The notes under the pieces are model-generated. The model had not been told where the DNA came from, did not search any database, and was given only the letters and a program-made list of their open reading frames with translations. Both the position numbers and the translations under genes were made by a program. DNA of 64,000 nt from Artemia franciscana (lineage: Eukaryota > Arthropoda > Branchiopoda > Anostraca > Artemiidae), in the NCBI RefSeq assembly GCF_032884065.1, contig NC_088872.1, positions 38,237,132 to 38,301,131 on the forward strand, in the 5' to 3' direction. Positions 39,027-51,949 of the stretch are shown here, one piece after another (the first letter of the stretch is position 1; the number at the start of each line of letters is the position of its first letter).

Positions 39027-41164
39027 CTATAAAAGGTAAATCAATATCAACTCGGGACCGCCCTTCTGAATCCAGGTCTACCACTGTGCCAGGTATATTA
39101 TATACGACATGTTTCCTGTCCAATCACGCAGAATGAAAAGAGGGGTATTTAATTACCTCACATGCTGATGAATTTAAAACATGTTGAAATTCAGAAAATT
39201 ATATTTGGACGAAATGTATTTCGTCCAAAATAATGTTTGCTTTAAGATACAGGCAACAAAGGGATGGGCATTTGTCGGCCTAGCAATTAAATCGACTTTA
39301 AAAGATGAAATTTAAACATTAGGTATCTGCATTAAACTTGACAAGGGTCGCTCTTTACTTTCCATTCTTTATAATTAAAACTTTCCCTACTAAAAATATC
39401 TTTCTATAAAACAAAGGATACACAAGTAAGTAAGGATAGACATACAAGTAAGGATACACAAAGGATACACACATCCTTATTCTTAGTTTTTGTGCTCTCT
39501 CATTGGCTTTTCTAATCTAAATTCTTATTACTAACATATTAAAACGAGCCTTCAAAAATTTGCTATTTAAGACTCTATAAAAGCAAGTAATGTATTAAAT
39601 GATATACCTCGAATTTCATAATCATTGTTATTTGTTTGTGGTTTACTTTCTACTTCTTCATTCCTGATATTAGTATATAACAATTCTCTCCATACTTTTT
39701 GTACACGGCTGAAATAACTCGGAATTTCTTATATTATTTTTCGCATACGGTTTTGGTAGAAAAGTCGTCTATCCCCGGAACGGTTTCCCATTTTATTCGA
39801 TACGTAACAGTTTTATAAAAAAAAACGATAACCTTGCTTGGAAACATGTGCCCGATTCCTTGTGCTAGAGCCTCCAGTTTATTTTTTTTTATTTGAAAAT
39901 TGTTTGTCCACGATTGCCATAATACAATATTCCAGAATAAAAAAAAGAACTTCTGATTTTGATTGGATGTTGGCATTACTTAACCGACTTCAAGACTCCA
40001 GCCATGTGGACATCCTTAGGGTTGTAGATTGAGCTTCAGGACTCATTGGTTCTTTATATTGTTTTAATCGGTTCAAGTATACTGTTTCTTCAGGTTCTGG
40101 GGCTACAGTTTCGAAGGCAAAAACACAAGAGTTCAATTTTTGGTTTAGAGGGGGAGGGGGAACAAAGAAAAATTGAATAGAGGCAAATTATACTGAACAT
40201 ATAAATAATAACGAGATGCATTATACAAATGTTGAGGTTTTGGTGAGGGAGGGCCAACGCCCCTTCCCTCAAAGGTATATGCCTAGTCACGAGTGCTCTA
40301 GTTCCTAAAACTATCTGCTTATGGAGATGAAAGTAGATCCCATATGAGGATCTCTCCCCTTCTGGGGTTAGAGTATAAGACTCTAACCTTCTTTGATTAG
40401 GTTCTAGAACTTAAAAAATCGATTGGCTTTCTTAGAATTGCCAGTCACACTGCATTTTGGCCCTCTTTAAGATACATAAATGCCAAAAAATGCAGTTTTT
40501 GTAAAAACTGCACTTTATTCTAATGAATCATTTTTTACTCTTACAAAGGACACAAGGACTTTCAATTTCCAGCGGCATGAGCCCTCCCCTAAGTTAGTAT
40601 GACCATCCTTTCTTGACTAAGTGATTGGAAGAAAAACAAATATATAGAGGCGCTTGGTATTTTAGTCATGAGCTTGAGATCTTATAAAAAGTAAAATCGT
40701 TAAATATACTCGGGAAAAGCAAATTGTGTAAATACAATTGTTCGGTAATATCTTGAGGTTTGTATTTCAAACCTCGCACTTTTTCGCAATTAAGTTTGGA
40801 ATATAGTAAAACGCTCAATGACAGCTTGTATCCAGTACAGCATTGCAAAAGGCCGATCTAGTATTTGGCCTGGCCTGTTTCGACTACTTCATCCCAGCAT
40901 AAAGAAATAAAATTCCAGCCGGACACGCTTCTTAACCCCTACAAAAAAGTAGGTTGCGACACTTAAAGTCCAAACCGGTGGTGCTGAAAAAGTATTTACC
41001 GGTGGTGCTGAAAAGTAAATATTAGAAAGTATTTCAGAGTCACACATCGGACAGGAGAATCAGTAGTTCTAGGGAAACCGTATATTATAACGATTTCAGT
41101 AATTTTTAAGTCCTATTTTCTACAAAGGGTTATAATCGCTAAAAAAATAATGGTGCAAACTTAC

Positions 41165-41312
41165 TTTGCCTACAAGTGGTAGAGACAGCTGCAACAATTT
41201 TGTCAGACTCACAGAAAGCTTCAAATTGATTCACAAAATCGCTTGAACTGAGATTTAAAACTTCTTTACTTTCAAAATGACAATTAATCAGGACTAAACT
41301 TTCACCTAAAAC
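41165..41312 (-). CDS. EEPD1-like, exon encoding the middle of the EEP domain
   Basis: The acceptor TTTTTCTCTTTCAG precedes GTT TTA GGT and the donor is CAA A|GTAAGT. It encodes VLGESLVLINCHFESKEVLN, LSSSDFVNQFEAFCESDKIV and AAVSTTCRQ. This continues from LVKFK of the previous exon into the conserved FKV-x-x-x-x-L-x-L-(I/V)-N-x-H strand. Where EEP nucleases have (I/V)(I/L)LGDFN or GDFG, this protein has IVAAVSTTC, so the catalytic Asp/Asn motif is missing. Confidence 0.8.
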
Positions 41313-42464
41313 CTGAAAGAGAAAAATTTGTTTACCTAAGATATCATTAATAAACAAAAGAACGTGCTAATAGTAGTAATTGAACACCAATGAAGTTTCT
41401 TATTTATTGAAAACCATTTTAATTGAAGTAAATTCAACTCAATAATTACGAGGCTAAGTTTTAGAAAGGGAAATTTACTAGGGGCATGAGGCATGCTCGA
41501 TTCTAAGCAACAATCCCTACAATAAACTTACATTATCTCAACGAATGAAACCAAGAAAGGATATAATAAATGAAAAGAAAAAAAAATCAAATAGCTGAAA
41601 TGACGAAGATCAATGAAAGAGAATTTATCAATTAGACTGAATAAGAATCCTCTGCCTTGCAACAGATTTTGCCTGTTTACAATTTCGGTTTTCATTAGAT
41701 ATGCGGATAGACTGTCTTAAATTTGACTAAATTTGACTAATGTCACTTAGATTTATTTCTTTTCATTTATTATTTCCTTTCTTGGTTTCATACATCATGT
41801 ATAGCCAGTATGGTCTCGTAACGTATTTACATTATCTTAAATTTAATTCGCCATGATTGCACACAATACAATAAACTATTTAAGATGAAGAATTGACAAT
41901 TTGTCAATTTGGTTGTGAAACAGTCAAGTAAATCCTCCAAAACTTCCTTGTTTGGAATATAATATTCAACGTAAGCTTTTCTGCCAAGAAAGTCGGCCAG
42001 ACGACGGCTGAAGCCTATACTCCCTCCCCCGGGTACACTTTATTCATGACATCGAGTTTTGCACAAACACCCATGTGTGCTGATGGGAGATGGGAGCGTG
42101 AGTATTTTCTGTATACTGCGTAGAAGGTTATTTAAGTAACTTAAGTTAAGAAGGTTGTGTAGAAGGTTAATATATTACTAAATTATTTTACAGTAGCAAG
42201 TGTATGAACTTTGTTTAGTGTTCAATTATAAACATTTATACCATAATTAAAAAACAGATTTGTCCGTGTGTATTCTTAAAGGGGTTTTCTTCGGTAATTT
42301 AGTAGCAACACTATTAACTGTAGCATTGTTCACAGTGTTTTATGTTCACTGTTTGCATCATTTTTTGTTGCATACTGTTTTGTATTAATTGCTCAGGTGG
42401 TTCTGCTAAGACTTTAACCCAACATCACAGTCGTCAAACTACAAATGCCACAATTTTTTACTGT

Positions 42465-43640
42465 CGACTAAGGAGCGATCCGGCTCAATAGTAATCAAAA
42501 CTCTAAAAAACGCAATTTTGATACAAATAGATATATCAAAAGAATCGGATTTTTATGCTGACTTTAAACATAAAAGTCATTAAGTTTAGTCCTACTCATT
42601 TAAAATTACGAGCCTAAGAAAAATTACCTTATTTTCGAAAAAAGGGCGAAACACCCCTTGAAAACATACAATCTTAATGAAAATCATGTCATCAGATTCA
42701 GCATATCGCTCGAACCCTACTATAGGAGTTTCAAGCTCTTATCTGCAAAAATGTGGAATTTCGTATTTTTTGCCGTATTTTTTGAAGAAAGATCAGGGAT
42801 GCGTATTTATTTGTTTTTTTCCAGGGCTGATCGATCGACCCAGTGGTCCTAGAATATCGCGAGAGGGCTCATTCAAACGGGAATCAAAGTGCCATTTTGA
42901 AGTGACACTTTCGTGTCACTTAAAGCGGCACTTTTTAAGTGACACAAATTGAAGGGCAACTAGGTCACCTCCCCTGCCACTTTTTTTTCAAAAAATCATC
43001 CAATCAAAATTATTAGATAGCCATTTTGTTCATCATAGTTGAAAGGCCCAATAACTTTGCCTATGGGTATAACATGCCCCCCCCCCCCGAGCTCCAGGGG
43101 AAAGGTCTTTAAGTTGTAAAATTTGCCCATTGTTTACGCATAGTATATGTTATTGGGATGGTTGCATACATTTTCAGGTGGGGGGGGCAAAATTTCTACT
43201 GGTGGGTTTTCCACGGGGAATCTTCCATTGGGAGGGAAGTTTCCAGGGAGGGAACTTGTCAGGGGAAATTATACACTGCGGGAATTTGGTAGAATTCTTT
43301 AAAAGAATTATTTTTATGCGTCTTGATTTCTCTTTTCCGTCTCAATTTTACGCGCTGAGTGGTTAAGAGTGAATTGTCTAGAGGATTTTTTTATGGTGAG
43401 GGGGTTTCTTCGTAGAGGTGGGCTCAGATTTCCTGGCATTATCTAAAAAACAATCTGAAATTAAATAGAATAAACAAGTTTTTTCCACTGAAAGTAAGGA
43501 GCGACATGAAAACTTAAAAAAAAAAACAAGTTATTCCATATATGAAAGGGACTGTCCCCTCCTCAACACCTCGCTCTTTTTACACCAAAGGTTGACTCTT
43601 TCTCACTGCTCTAGTTTTTAAAACAATAAAAAAAAAATTT
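42465..43640 (-). repeat. Dispersed element, GTCGCTCCTT-ended family, copy 2 (inverted)
   Basis: This is the reverse complement of the family at 19449 and 60076. It starts TAAGGAGCGATCCGGCTCAATAG (42468), contains CTACTATAGGAGTTTCAAGC and AGGGCTGATCGATCGACCCAG in inverted order, and ends among AGTAAGGAGCGACATGAAAAC at about 43496. The middle is rearranged and shortened relative to the others. It lies in an intron of the EEPD1-like gene. Confidence 0.7.
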
Positions 43641-43919
43641 AGCATACTTTAAGTTCAGTGACTCTAGCACGTCTTTTTCAGCTGCATTGTTTTTTTTTAT
43701 TCTACGCACTTTTTAATCTACATAATGATACAGTATCAGGTTTCCCTACCCAAGGAACTTAAGACTACAGACATGAATGGAGTTAAATGATTTAACTATA
43801 CACAACAATTTTTACATATTTCCTCGCTTAAACGTTGTAATCCCCATGAAATGTATCATTTTTCTAGGATAAAGCTAATCACATAATGCCTGTCACTTGT
43901 CAGATTGATTGGGATAGCT

Positions 43920-43990
43920 ACTGCTACCACCAACAACTCACTGCAGCATCAAACCGCTTTAGGCCAAAACAGCTGCCAACCCTGAAATGA
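43920..43990 (-). mobile_element. Short 3' fragment of the 15640-type LINE
   Basis: ACTACTGC-type start, then CAACTCACTGCAGCATCAAACC and AGGCCAAAACAGCTGCCAA, match the 3' terminal segment of the LINE at 15645-15700. Only about 70 bases remain. Confidence 0.6.
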
Positions 43991-44612
43991 TACACTTCCA
44001 CATCTTCAAATTTACCCTTTCATGAATATAATTCCTAATTATTTCAATAGTAAATTACCGGTACAGAAAGACAAGATTCTTTTCAAATACGAGTCTATGA
44101 CTTGAAACAATAATTTGCAATACAATCTACACCATCGCTAAGACTCAGACCCAGCATCTCCTAAGCAAGTACTTTGCTGGTGAGCTACTGAGACATACTT
44201 CATCCCAACAAAATCGAAAAGCCAATCTGCAGTTTTGTGTAACAAACGTATTTTGAATGTATCTTTGCCACTCATACTGGCTTTTCAAACAACTGGTGCA
44301 GTAAATTCGTTTTAAGCTATTACGACTGGACATGCTGTGGCAGCAGGATGCTCTGCGTGGCAATACGGAGCCCAGGGATCGACTCCTGTTGCGGACAAAA
44401 GAACTAACAATTGAAACATCGGTTTGACGGCCTATGCACTAGCAATGGCTCTGGCGGATCTTTTCTGTTTTTTATTTATTATGACTGGATATTCATCACA
44501 TGCTCCGAACACTGTAGTGATTACCGCTTGTTTAACTCATGGACATGGAGCGGTAAAAAAAGTTACAAATTAGTAAATATATTAGAGTTTAAATAAACTA
44601 ATTGAGACTGAC

Positions 44613-44786
44613 TTTGAATTTGACTAGTTGAACCTTCAGACAAGCTGGGTGACCATTTGATGGAATAATATCTTCAAGGACAGCACATCCATTAAGATAA
44701 ATGATAGCAAGACTGGTTGAGCTATACAAGTAATCCCATACGGCACTATTATGGCTTCGTCTTCTTTTGTTCAATTCACAACAAAG
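44613..44786 (-). CDS. EEPD1-like, exon linking the first EEP strands
   Basis: The acceptor TTTGTTTTTATTTAAG is followed by CTT TGT TGT GAA; the donor is TTC AAA|GTCAGT. Exactly 58 codons: LCCELNKRRRSHNSAVWDYL, YSSTSLAIIYLNGCAVLEDI, IPSNGHPACLKVQLVKFK. It starts where the family has EKFCTELN and ends at the RFKV strand (split as VKFK|V), with a G-F/C-x-W/L type strand between. Both boundaries are phase 0, fitting the neighbouring exons. Confidence 0.78.
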
Positions 44787-47548
44787 CTTAAATAAAAACA
44801 AATGGTTTAGATACAACTGTGAATTGCAACAAGGCTATTTTAAAGATTTACAGAAAGAGTACTTTTCAAAGATGTGATTTTTTACAAGATTCATTATTTT
44901 GACCTTTTAGCATTTCACTCTAGAAAAGAAATGCAATATTCTACCCTCTTCTTTCTCTCTCTTACATTTTCTCTTCGTTATCGTACTAAGCACTCAAATG
45001 TCACTAATTTCCGAGAAAAATCACTTGCATTTCAATTTTTTTTTTTTTTTGCTTAGATTTGCGAGGAATGTTAAATTTCAGATACCAAATGAAGAAACAT
45101 TTGCTCCGTTAAAATTCCATAAAGAACAAGGAAATTAAATTTTCTATCATTTATCATTCAAACCCGTATTCAGATAAAAATCGTAATCTCTTCAAAACAG
45201 ACTAAAAAAAAACAAAAGAAAGATTCAATTTCTGAAAGTAGAGAAAAAATGGAACGTAAAAATAATAGATGGTTTAATAGTGGACTCAAAAAGAATAATT
45301 CTTGCAAAATAAACAAAAAGATCCGCTAAGACAAACAATAACATATTTAGCTTGAGATTTGGGTATAACATAATTCTTTTTTTCGGGCTAAAGAGTTTTA
45401 AAAATTCATTTTGAAGATATTCATCCAACCTAGACGAATATTGAAGGCGGTCTAAGGAATATTTTTGTTCCGTGATGCATAAAATCAATGTTGAAAAATT
45501 GTAAATTAACTTCCGAAGATTAAATAAATAGTTCTCAAATTTCTCCTTTACTGCAATGACCTGCGTTCAGTGATAGGCTAAGATTGCATTATTTGCTTGT
45601 AGTTACAACATAGATAAAAAGAATAACTAATGGAATTTCATTACGCACATTAATAGCAAAGAAGTAGAGACTAGAACATTTGTCCTTGAATTCAAATAAC
45701 AAAAGGAGACAAGGAACCAATATTTAGCTAAGGTGTTCAAAGTATAGCTGCTACTCTATAACTGCTATAGAGTTTATTTCAGAGTCTAGAGCATCAAGTG
45801 GTAATAGAAGAGTAAAATCCCTCACGCCGATCGTATCGCCACTTCCCCGATTCAGTGTTTATGGACCTTAATTTTCTTGTGGATCCTCAAAGGAAATTAA
45901 AACCTCAAGGGTCCCTGGATAATCTGCAAAATATTCCTTTTATACATCTCCTGTCAGTTCACATGGTTTCACATTTGCTCTCTCTTTCCTACGGAGTCTC
46001 TTACAGGGACGTTTTACAGAGCTCCAAGGTTCAGGAGAACCGGGAGAAGAAACCCTGATGCAATCTATGCGATAAAAATTAAAGTAACTCAGTTCAAAAG
46101 AAGAAAAATTCTGATTTTTAAATGTAAAATTTTACTATTTTCCAACAAGATGTATTCAAATATACATAGCAACGTGGTTGAACTCGATTTCCCACCTATT
46201 GACTACAGTTACGAGGACGACAAATTTTGACCTTAAGATTCAGGATACCCTCTCATTATTGCTAAAGAATTGTTAAATCATTCAACCAAACTCACCCTCC
46301 TCCTTAGTTTATATTTTTGTTCCTACTAAACTTGTAATTACGAAAATTTCAGATAACTGAAAGATCCTTCGAGAAATGTGAAAATTCCGGTCAAAATCAA
46401 GGAAAACTAATCTTGATAAAATAAATACTTTTTAAATAAGAAGTTTAACCGTCTAACAATTTGAAGGGGAAATTATAGAAAAAAAAAAATTCTCAAAAAT
46501 TCCATTAGGTAGACTCAAATGTCGGTGAAGTTATATCAAGCAACCATGAGGAGGCAGACTTCTCGTGCATGACATATGCAAATTAACTCAACGAACTATC
46601 AACCGCATCCACACAAGACCCTTCATGGTTTTCGGAGCAGCCAATACAAGTTGGTCATGGAGCCATTTACTAAGTTGTATGCCACACACAAAGAGCTGAC
46701 ATGAACATATCACGTAAAATGAGGCATTCGGTGTGCACAGTATTATAAGGTGTTTGATTTAAAGTTTAAATAAAATATTTACATCTTGGTTTTTTGTTTT
46801 ATTACAGAAACCCGATTGTATGTTATCATTAAACAGATCAAGCCTCATCTCTACAGAATTTCGCACAGCTTGATTATGAAGTACTGCCAAGCCAACTCCT
46901 ACTTCAATGAATTTCTGCATGGACTAAGCTTTGATGTGTTGAATTTTGCGTGGATTAAATAACCTACAAGGCCATTTTGGCGTGAGTGGAAAGTTACATG
47001 AGTTTCTGTTTGCTGGTGTGGATTTTTCAAGGGCTGAATTATGTGTGCATGGAATTTCCCATTTATTAGATTGTGTCTGGGTCTTGTTTCGTATTCAATT
47101 TGTTGCGTTTACCATTCAAAGTGGAATAAACTTGCAATAAGCTCAGCTAACATCTAAACGACTCAACTGATGAGTTTTAAAATATATCTTAATAACATCT
47201 TTTAAACTATAATATATGGTTTAAAACCATATATAAACTAAAATAATTAAAAATGTTATGAACCATATCTATAAAGTTAAAAAAGGAAAAATCACTTTTA
47301 TGTCAAAACCTTAGGTACGCCTGTTCTGACTGGGATTCTAGCAGCCCAAAAAAGGTACCTAAGAATTATCTTTAATGAGAGAAAATTCCCTTACATCTCC
47401 CTTCTTTATAGAGACAATTTAGTCATCTTTAAGAAAAGGAGAACAAAGATTTCCCTTGTTTCGCCATCACTGCCCTTCAAGGCCCTAGTAAAAATCAATT
47501 TCTCCCTAGTCAATGTCCCACCACCCTTCGACCTTACCTCATTTGCTT

Positions 47549-47650
47549 AAAAAAAAAAAAAAAAAAAAAAAAAACTCACAGCAGCACCAAACCCTGCCAA
47601 CTCTCAAATGATGCAGTTCCACATGTTTACATTTACTCCAATGAAATTTC
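47549..47650 (-). mobile_element. Short 3' fragment of the 15640-type LINE beside a poly-A run
   Basis: A run of about 25 A is followed by ACTCACAGCAGCACCAAACC and CTGCCAACTCTCAAATGATG; the latter is also seen after the fragment at 43920 (CTGAAATGATACACTTCCACA). These two short copies are therefore more closely related to each other than to the 15640 copy. Confidence 0.5.
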
Positions 47651-49139
47651 TCGCACAAAGATCCCGTGAATGAATGGCATGTTTTTTAAGTGAATCTACT
47701 CTTCCCATCCCATTTTACCACCCATTGCATAATGTTTATTTTACAAATTTTTAAATTCCTATTTTCTATTTTTATTTTATTACTTTGTATTTTTTTGTTT
47801 TGTTTTTTTTTAGTCGAAAGACCAAACTGTCTTTTTTTTGTTTTTTTTTTGTCTAATTCCTAATGTTTTTATTTAGTCTAATTCCTCTACAAAATTCGCG
47901 AGTTATAATCGTTTTAACCTTTTTGACATGTCGATTTTTTCTGACCATCTTACTACATTTTTTTTTGCTGTGTTTATTGACCCTAAAGTGCGAATCCAAC
48001 CCATCTAAGCCCGTGATAGCCATCTTTCGGAAATAAATCCTATCGTGCATGTTTTTGACTTGATTTATTATTTAATCTCCTTAAGTCACACTTCTTCTGC
48101 AATCGTATTGCCCAATCCTCAGTATGCTTTCTCTCAGTTACGATTTGAGACTGCTAAGCCCATCTGATACAATAAAACTTTCCTTTAAAACTATTTATAA
48201 AAGTTGGGCCCAAGTTCTAAACATAAAGTTTTTAAGCTTCGACTGAACTTATTTTTTGTATTTTGTAATGTGAAATTCCGGGAACTTTGACCACAGTTTA
48301 GCTGAACCAACAATGTACCCCTTAAATTAGGAAATAATCATATTTTTTTTCAGGGTATGTTGTCACCGCAGCAATAGCTGCTAAAACTTTTTGTTAACAC
48401 CATGGGAATAAGTAGTTGGTTAGGGCAACATGACTTATATGATGTGTCGTAGTAGAATCGAAATAGAGCAAAACTTACTCGTTAATTTAGAAGGAAGAGC
48501 CATTATTCTTCAATTCTTTCAGTTAATGAGTTTCTTCACATAAGTATAGTTTCAAAAGGCCCCAAATATAGCACCCTATAATGCTTTCTTCCTTTACTCA
48601 ACTGACGCCCAAAAATCTATAAAACACCCTCTACAGCGTTAAATTAATTCCACAGTTGTTTCTCTTTATATACCAATGTCTACAATTACTAAAGAAGAGC
48701 TTCAGGTGAAACCCTCAAAGAAGGGCTTCACCAAGTACTGCAAAGAAAAGCAAAGATTTATGCCAAAGCATCAAATAGAAATACTGAAGTAAAACAGACT
48801 CAAATACGCGTAACAGTTTCCAATCCCTCACCGTAGATTATTGGGCTTTGCGCAGTCCCGACACTCAGAATCTGCTTGATTGAACTTAGAAACTCCATTT
48901 GACAGAGCAGAGAAATTGAATAAGTACTGCACAGTGAAAGATGGCGTTATTATAAGAAAAATCTATGTAAATTTTTAATTAAATTTTGAATATAAAAGAG
49001 AGATGAAAAAAGGAAGCCTAAAGAGACATTTTAAATATTTACTTGCAAGAAAAGGTAAAGAGGAAACATCCAGCATCCTTCAACATTTTTTTTTTGCCCC
49101 AAGTAAATTGCATATAAAACTTCAAGTTATACAAATTAC

Positions 49140-49459
49140 CTTACTAACAGCGTCTTCCTCCAGAATACCTTGCAGCATCATCAAACTAAAAGAATTTCTT
49201 AAAATCGTTCTGCAAACAACATCAATAACTCCAGGATTACTAATTTTATCACAACAAAAACCGTCTAAATTCCAGGAGCCAAGCCGAAAAAAGCTTTCAG
49301 CTATTGGCTCTCCAGCCGGCAATAAAGTTGACGCTTCTACTTGCTCAAGTGCTAATACTAAGGCTTGGATTTGTTCCTTTTGTGTTATGACTTGAATGCC
49401 CCCTTCCACTGAACCAAATCTTTCAGAGTTCTGCATAGACGAAGTTGAAGAAGCGCATT
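49140..49459 (-). CDS. EEPD1-like, exon encoding the start of the EEP domain
   Basis: The acceptor AAAGTTTTTATTTCAG leaves AA to complete a split Lys codon from the exon ending at 57851; the donor is AGT AAG|GTAATT. The exon has 106 full codons. After a linker (CASSTSSMQNSERFGSVEGG, then IQVITQKEQIQALVLALEQV), the EEP domain begins: FFRLGSWNLDGF, SNPGVIDVVCRTILRNSFSL and MMLQGILEED. This matches the family's LRLATWNLQG, NNPGVREVVC-x-T-L-L-x-N and LLAVQELLD. The WN Asn is kept, but the catalytic Glu of the QE motif is Gly here (LQG). Confidence 0.85.
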
Positions 49460-49799
49460 CTGAAATAAAAACTTTAAATAAAAGGTGTTCAAACGTTGAA
49501 GCAAATAAGCCTTTAAATTCACCAAAGGCCACTTAGCCAATAAAAGTGGATAAATATTAATAAAATAACCCCAGTACTATTCTGCATGTTGCATAAGCGA
49601 TTTAACACTTTTATTGAGTCTACTACTATTAAGATAACTATCGAAGCCAATCTTCATTCATTCGTATTGCATTTTGGTGATAACCATATTCTACAAATTG
49701 TAATCAACGCTGAGATTTTACTACAAAACACCGTCAACACCGTGACCAATATCAAGCATATGTAATCAAAATCATACGTGATATTGGATCAATATCTTC

Positions 49800-50337
49800 T
49801 TGTGTTTTAAAACAGCGTACTCTATTATTTCAGATGGGTTTACCTCCCTTATTAATGATTGTTTGAAACAGGGCAGGTTACCTGATTGTGCCAAAATTGC
49901 TACAATAAACCCTGTTTTAAAAGGTGGTAATGGGAATGAGCTCGGAAACTATCGACCTATTTCAGTTTTACCGGTTATTTCCCGTGTTTTAGAAAATATG
50001 TATCAACACTTGAATATATGAGCACCAGGGACGACATAGACTACTAAATCCTAATCAATTTGTATCAGGAAGGGTAGAACTACAGAGATGGCTATTTCGT
50101 TCATAACTTCTATAATAAATGAAGCTCTGGATAAGAAGTTAAGGGTAGTTCGTGTTTTTTGGACCTGATTAAGACATTTGATACTGTAGATCACCGAATA
50201 TTATTAATGTAATGGGAATTTTATGGATTAAGAGGTACTACTTTAAGTGTACTTCGTAGCTATCTTCAAAATAGAGAATAATACATCCATCTAAATAGAT
50301 TGGTTCCGTACTGGGCCCTTCTCTTTTCTTAATTGTG
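49800..50337 (+). mobile_element. CR1/Jockey-like LINE, 5' part of the RT (broken)
   Basis: The plus-strand frame reads PDCAKIATINPVLKGGNGNE and LGNYRPISVLPVISRVLEN. It then continues with shifts through LLNPNQFVSGR, TFDTVDHRILL and VLGPSLFLIV. This is the fingers-palm part of a non-LTR reverse transcriptase (NYRPIS-L, the FD-VDH motif A region, GPLLF). It is cut at 50337 by an inserted TIR element; the downstream half resumes near 51950. Confidence 0.8.
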
Positions 50338-51886
50338 TTGCGAGAGCAACACTTTGGTTTTGTCGTTTTTTGTTTGTTTGTTTTTTTTTTTTTGTTCCTA
50401 GCACCCCGATTTCAGGTTATTCCTAGAAAGTGGTAAAAGTCTAACCTCTACAGTTTTTACGGAAAGTGTGGACCTTTCACCGATTGATGAATATGACTTT
50501 GCGGAGAGCTTCGTAGAGCTCTTGCCTGAGGCCAAAAAGGATGGTTTTTGTTTGTACTTGAGCCAGAGCCTATAGTGTGTGAAGTGACTTGGAGTTTTAT
50601 AGCCTGTGTCAGAGAGAACTATATGAAGTTATGCAGTCAAGCTTTCGTTTCATCAAACCATGTTTCTGCTTTCGAGTGGAAAGCTCTGTTCTAGCAGGCG
50701 AACAGGCAGGTACCAGTTTCAAACTGAAGATGGACCAAAATCTATAAGTGTTAGATATATGCGGCAGTTACCCGGCCCCACAATCAATATATCTTATTTA
50801 AGTGAAAAATGAAAAAAATCTATTATTTCTACCCATATCTGTTCGTGATTTCAGCTGAGTTTATCATTCGGTTTTTCGCACTTAGGATTGCTGTGGAGAA
50901 ATAGTATCAGATGTACCTCTTAAGCTTTAAAAGTTCTCTCATTAATAAAGGAATTATAGAGTTTATCCTTTGCTCCTTTCTAAGTGATGACGTTAGAAAC
51001 TTGGCCTGCGGCAAATAAGTCAACTTTTGAACTAATAAGACAGATAGATTTTTTTTTTCGACGTCAGTCAATAGCTCTTGATAAGCTGATCAAAGTATAT
51101 GTCATTCATTTTTCGTAGAAAAATTCCTTGATGAGATATACCAGTTTGAAAGTTTAAAGGGGTTGACAACTTTAGTAGTAAGGTACACACTAAAACCAAA
51201 AATACGCCGATACAGAAATGGTATCAAATATACCCCTTAAACTTTAAAAGTTCTCCCATTCCTAAAGAAATTAGAGTTTATCCTCTGCTTCTTTCTAAGC
51301 GATGACGTTAGAAACTTGGCCAACGGCAAAAAAGTCAACTTTTGAACAGAGACAGATAGATTTTTTTCGACGGCAGTCGGTTGTTCTTGATGAGCTGATC
51401 AGAGCATACATTATTCATTTTTCGGTAAAAAAAATTCTTTCATGAGATATACCAGTTTGAAAGTTTATAGGGGTTGACAACTTCAGTAGTAAGGTAAACA
51501 CTGAAACCAAAAATAGGCTGATACCAATTGTGAGAAATATAGGGGAGTTTCGAACAATAGTCGGCTGTTAGCTCATAATCATCTTCGGCAATGAAGGATT
51601 CGCAACTTTTGCTAGTTGGTGTAACTATTATTGTTTCCGGTGTATTTGATGGTAAGACCAATTCGGTTCCACCGGTAAGACATGTAGGGGACTTGTAAGT
51701 AATAATTGGCTGTTAGGCTACAATCATCTTCAGCGATGAGAGGTTTGCAACTTTTGCTAGTTGCAATGAAGGGATTACAGCTTATGCGAGTTGGTGTACC
51801 TAGTAATTATTTTAAGATCCTTATAGATTAGCAATTTCAGCATTTAATCGAAGCGAGGAAACGAAACCACAGTGTAGCTCTCGCAA
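50338..51886. mobile_element. TIR-bearing non-autonomous DNA element inside a LINE
   Basis: The left end TTGCGAGAGCAACACTTTGG and the right end (reverse complement TTGCGAGAGCTACACTGTGG) form terminal inverted repeats that stay similar for about 25 bases. The element splits the LINE reading LIV / FINDLPD. No transposase frame is present. About 65 bases between the right TIR and the resumed LINE are unexplained, so the true right border may be near 51950. Inside is a tandem duplication of about 317 bp (50904 and 51221). Confidence 0.7.
50904..51530. repeat. Tandem duplication, about 317 bp unit, inside the TIR element
   Basis: GTATCA(G/A)AT-TACC-CTTAA starts both units (50904 and 51221). Shared landmarks include AGTGATGACG / AGCGATGACG TTAGAAACTTGG, AAGTCAACTTTTGAAC, GAGATATACCAGTTTGAAAG and GGGGTTGACAACTT. 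The units are moderately diverged. Confidence 0.85.
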
Positions 51887-51949
51887 AAATTTACTCGGCG
51901 AAGTCGAACAAAGGTTGCCGCAACACCTCACGTTGTCCATGCAAGGTAT

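Noticed and set aside
44145..44400. tRNA-like words (TAGCTCACCAGC with GGTCTGAGTCT on the minus strand; GGATCGACTCC on the plus strand)
   Set aside because: Boxes A and B are imperfect and no cloverleaf with paired acceptor ends could be built; a decayed tRNA-derived SINE is possible but unsupported.
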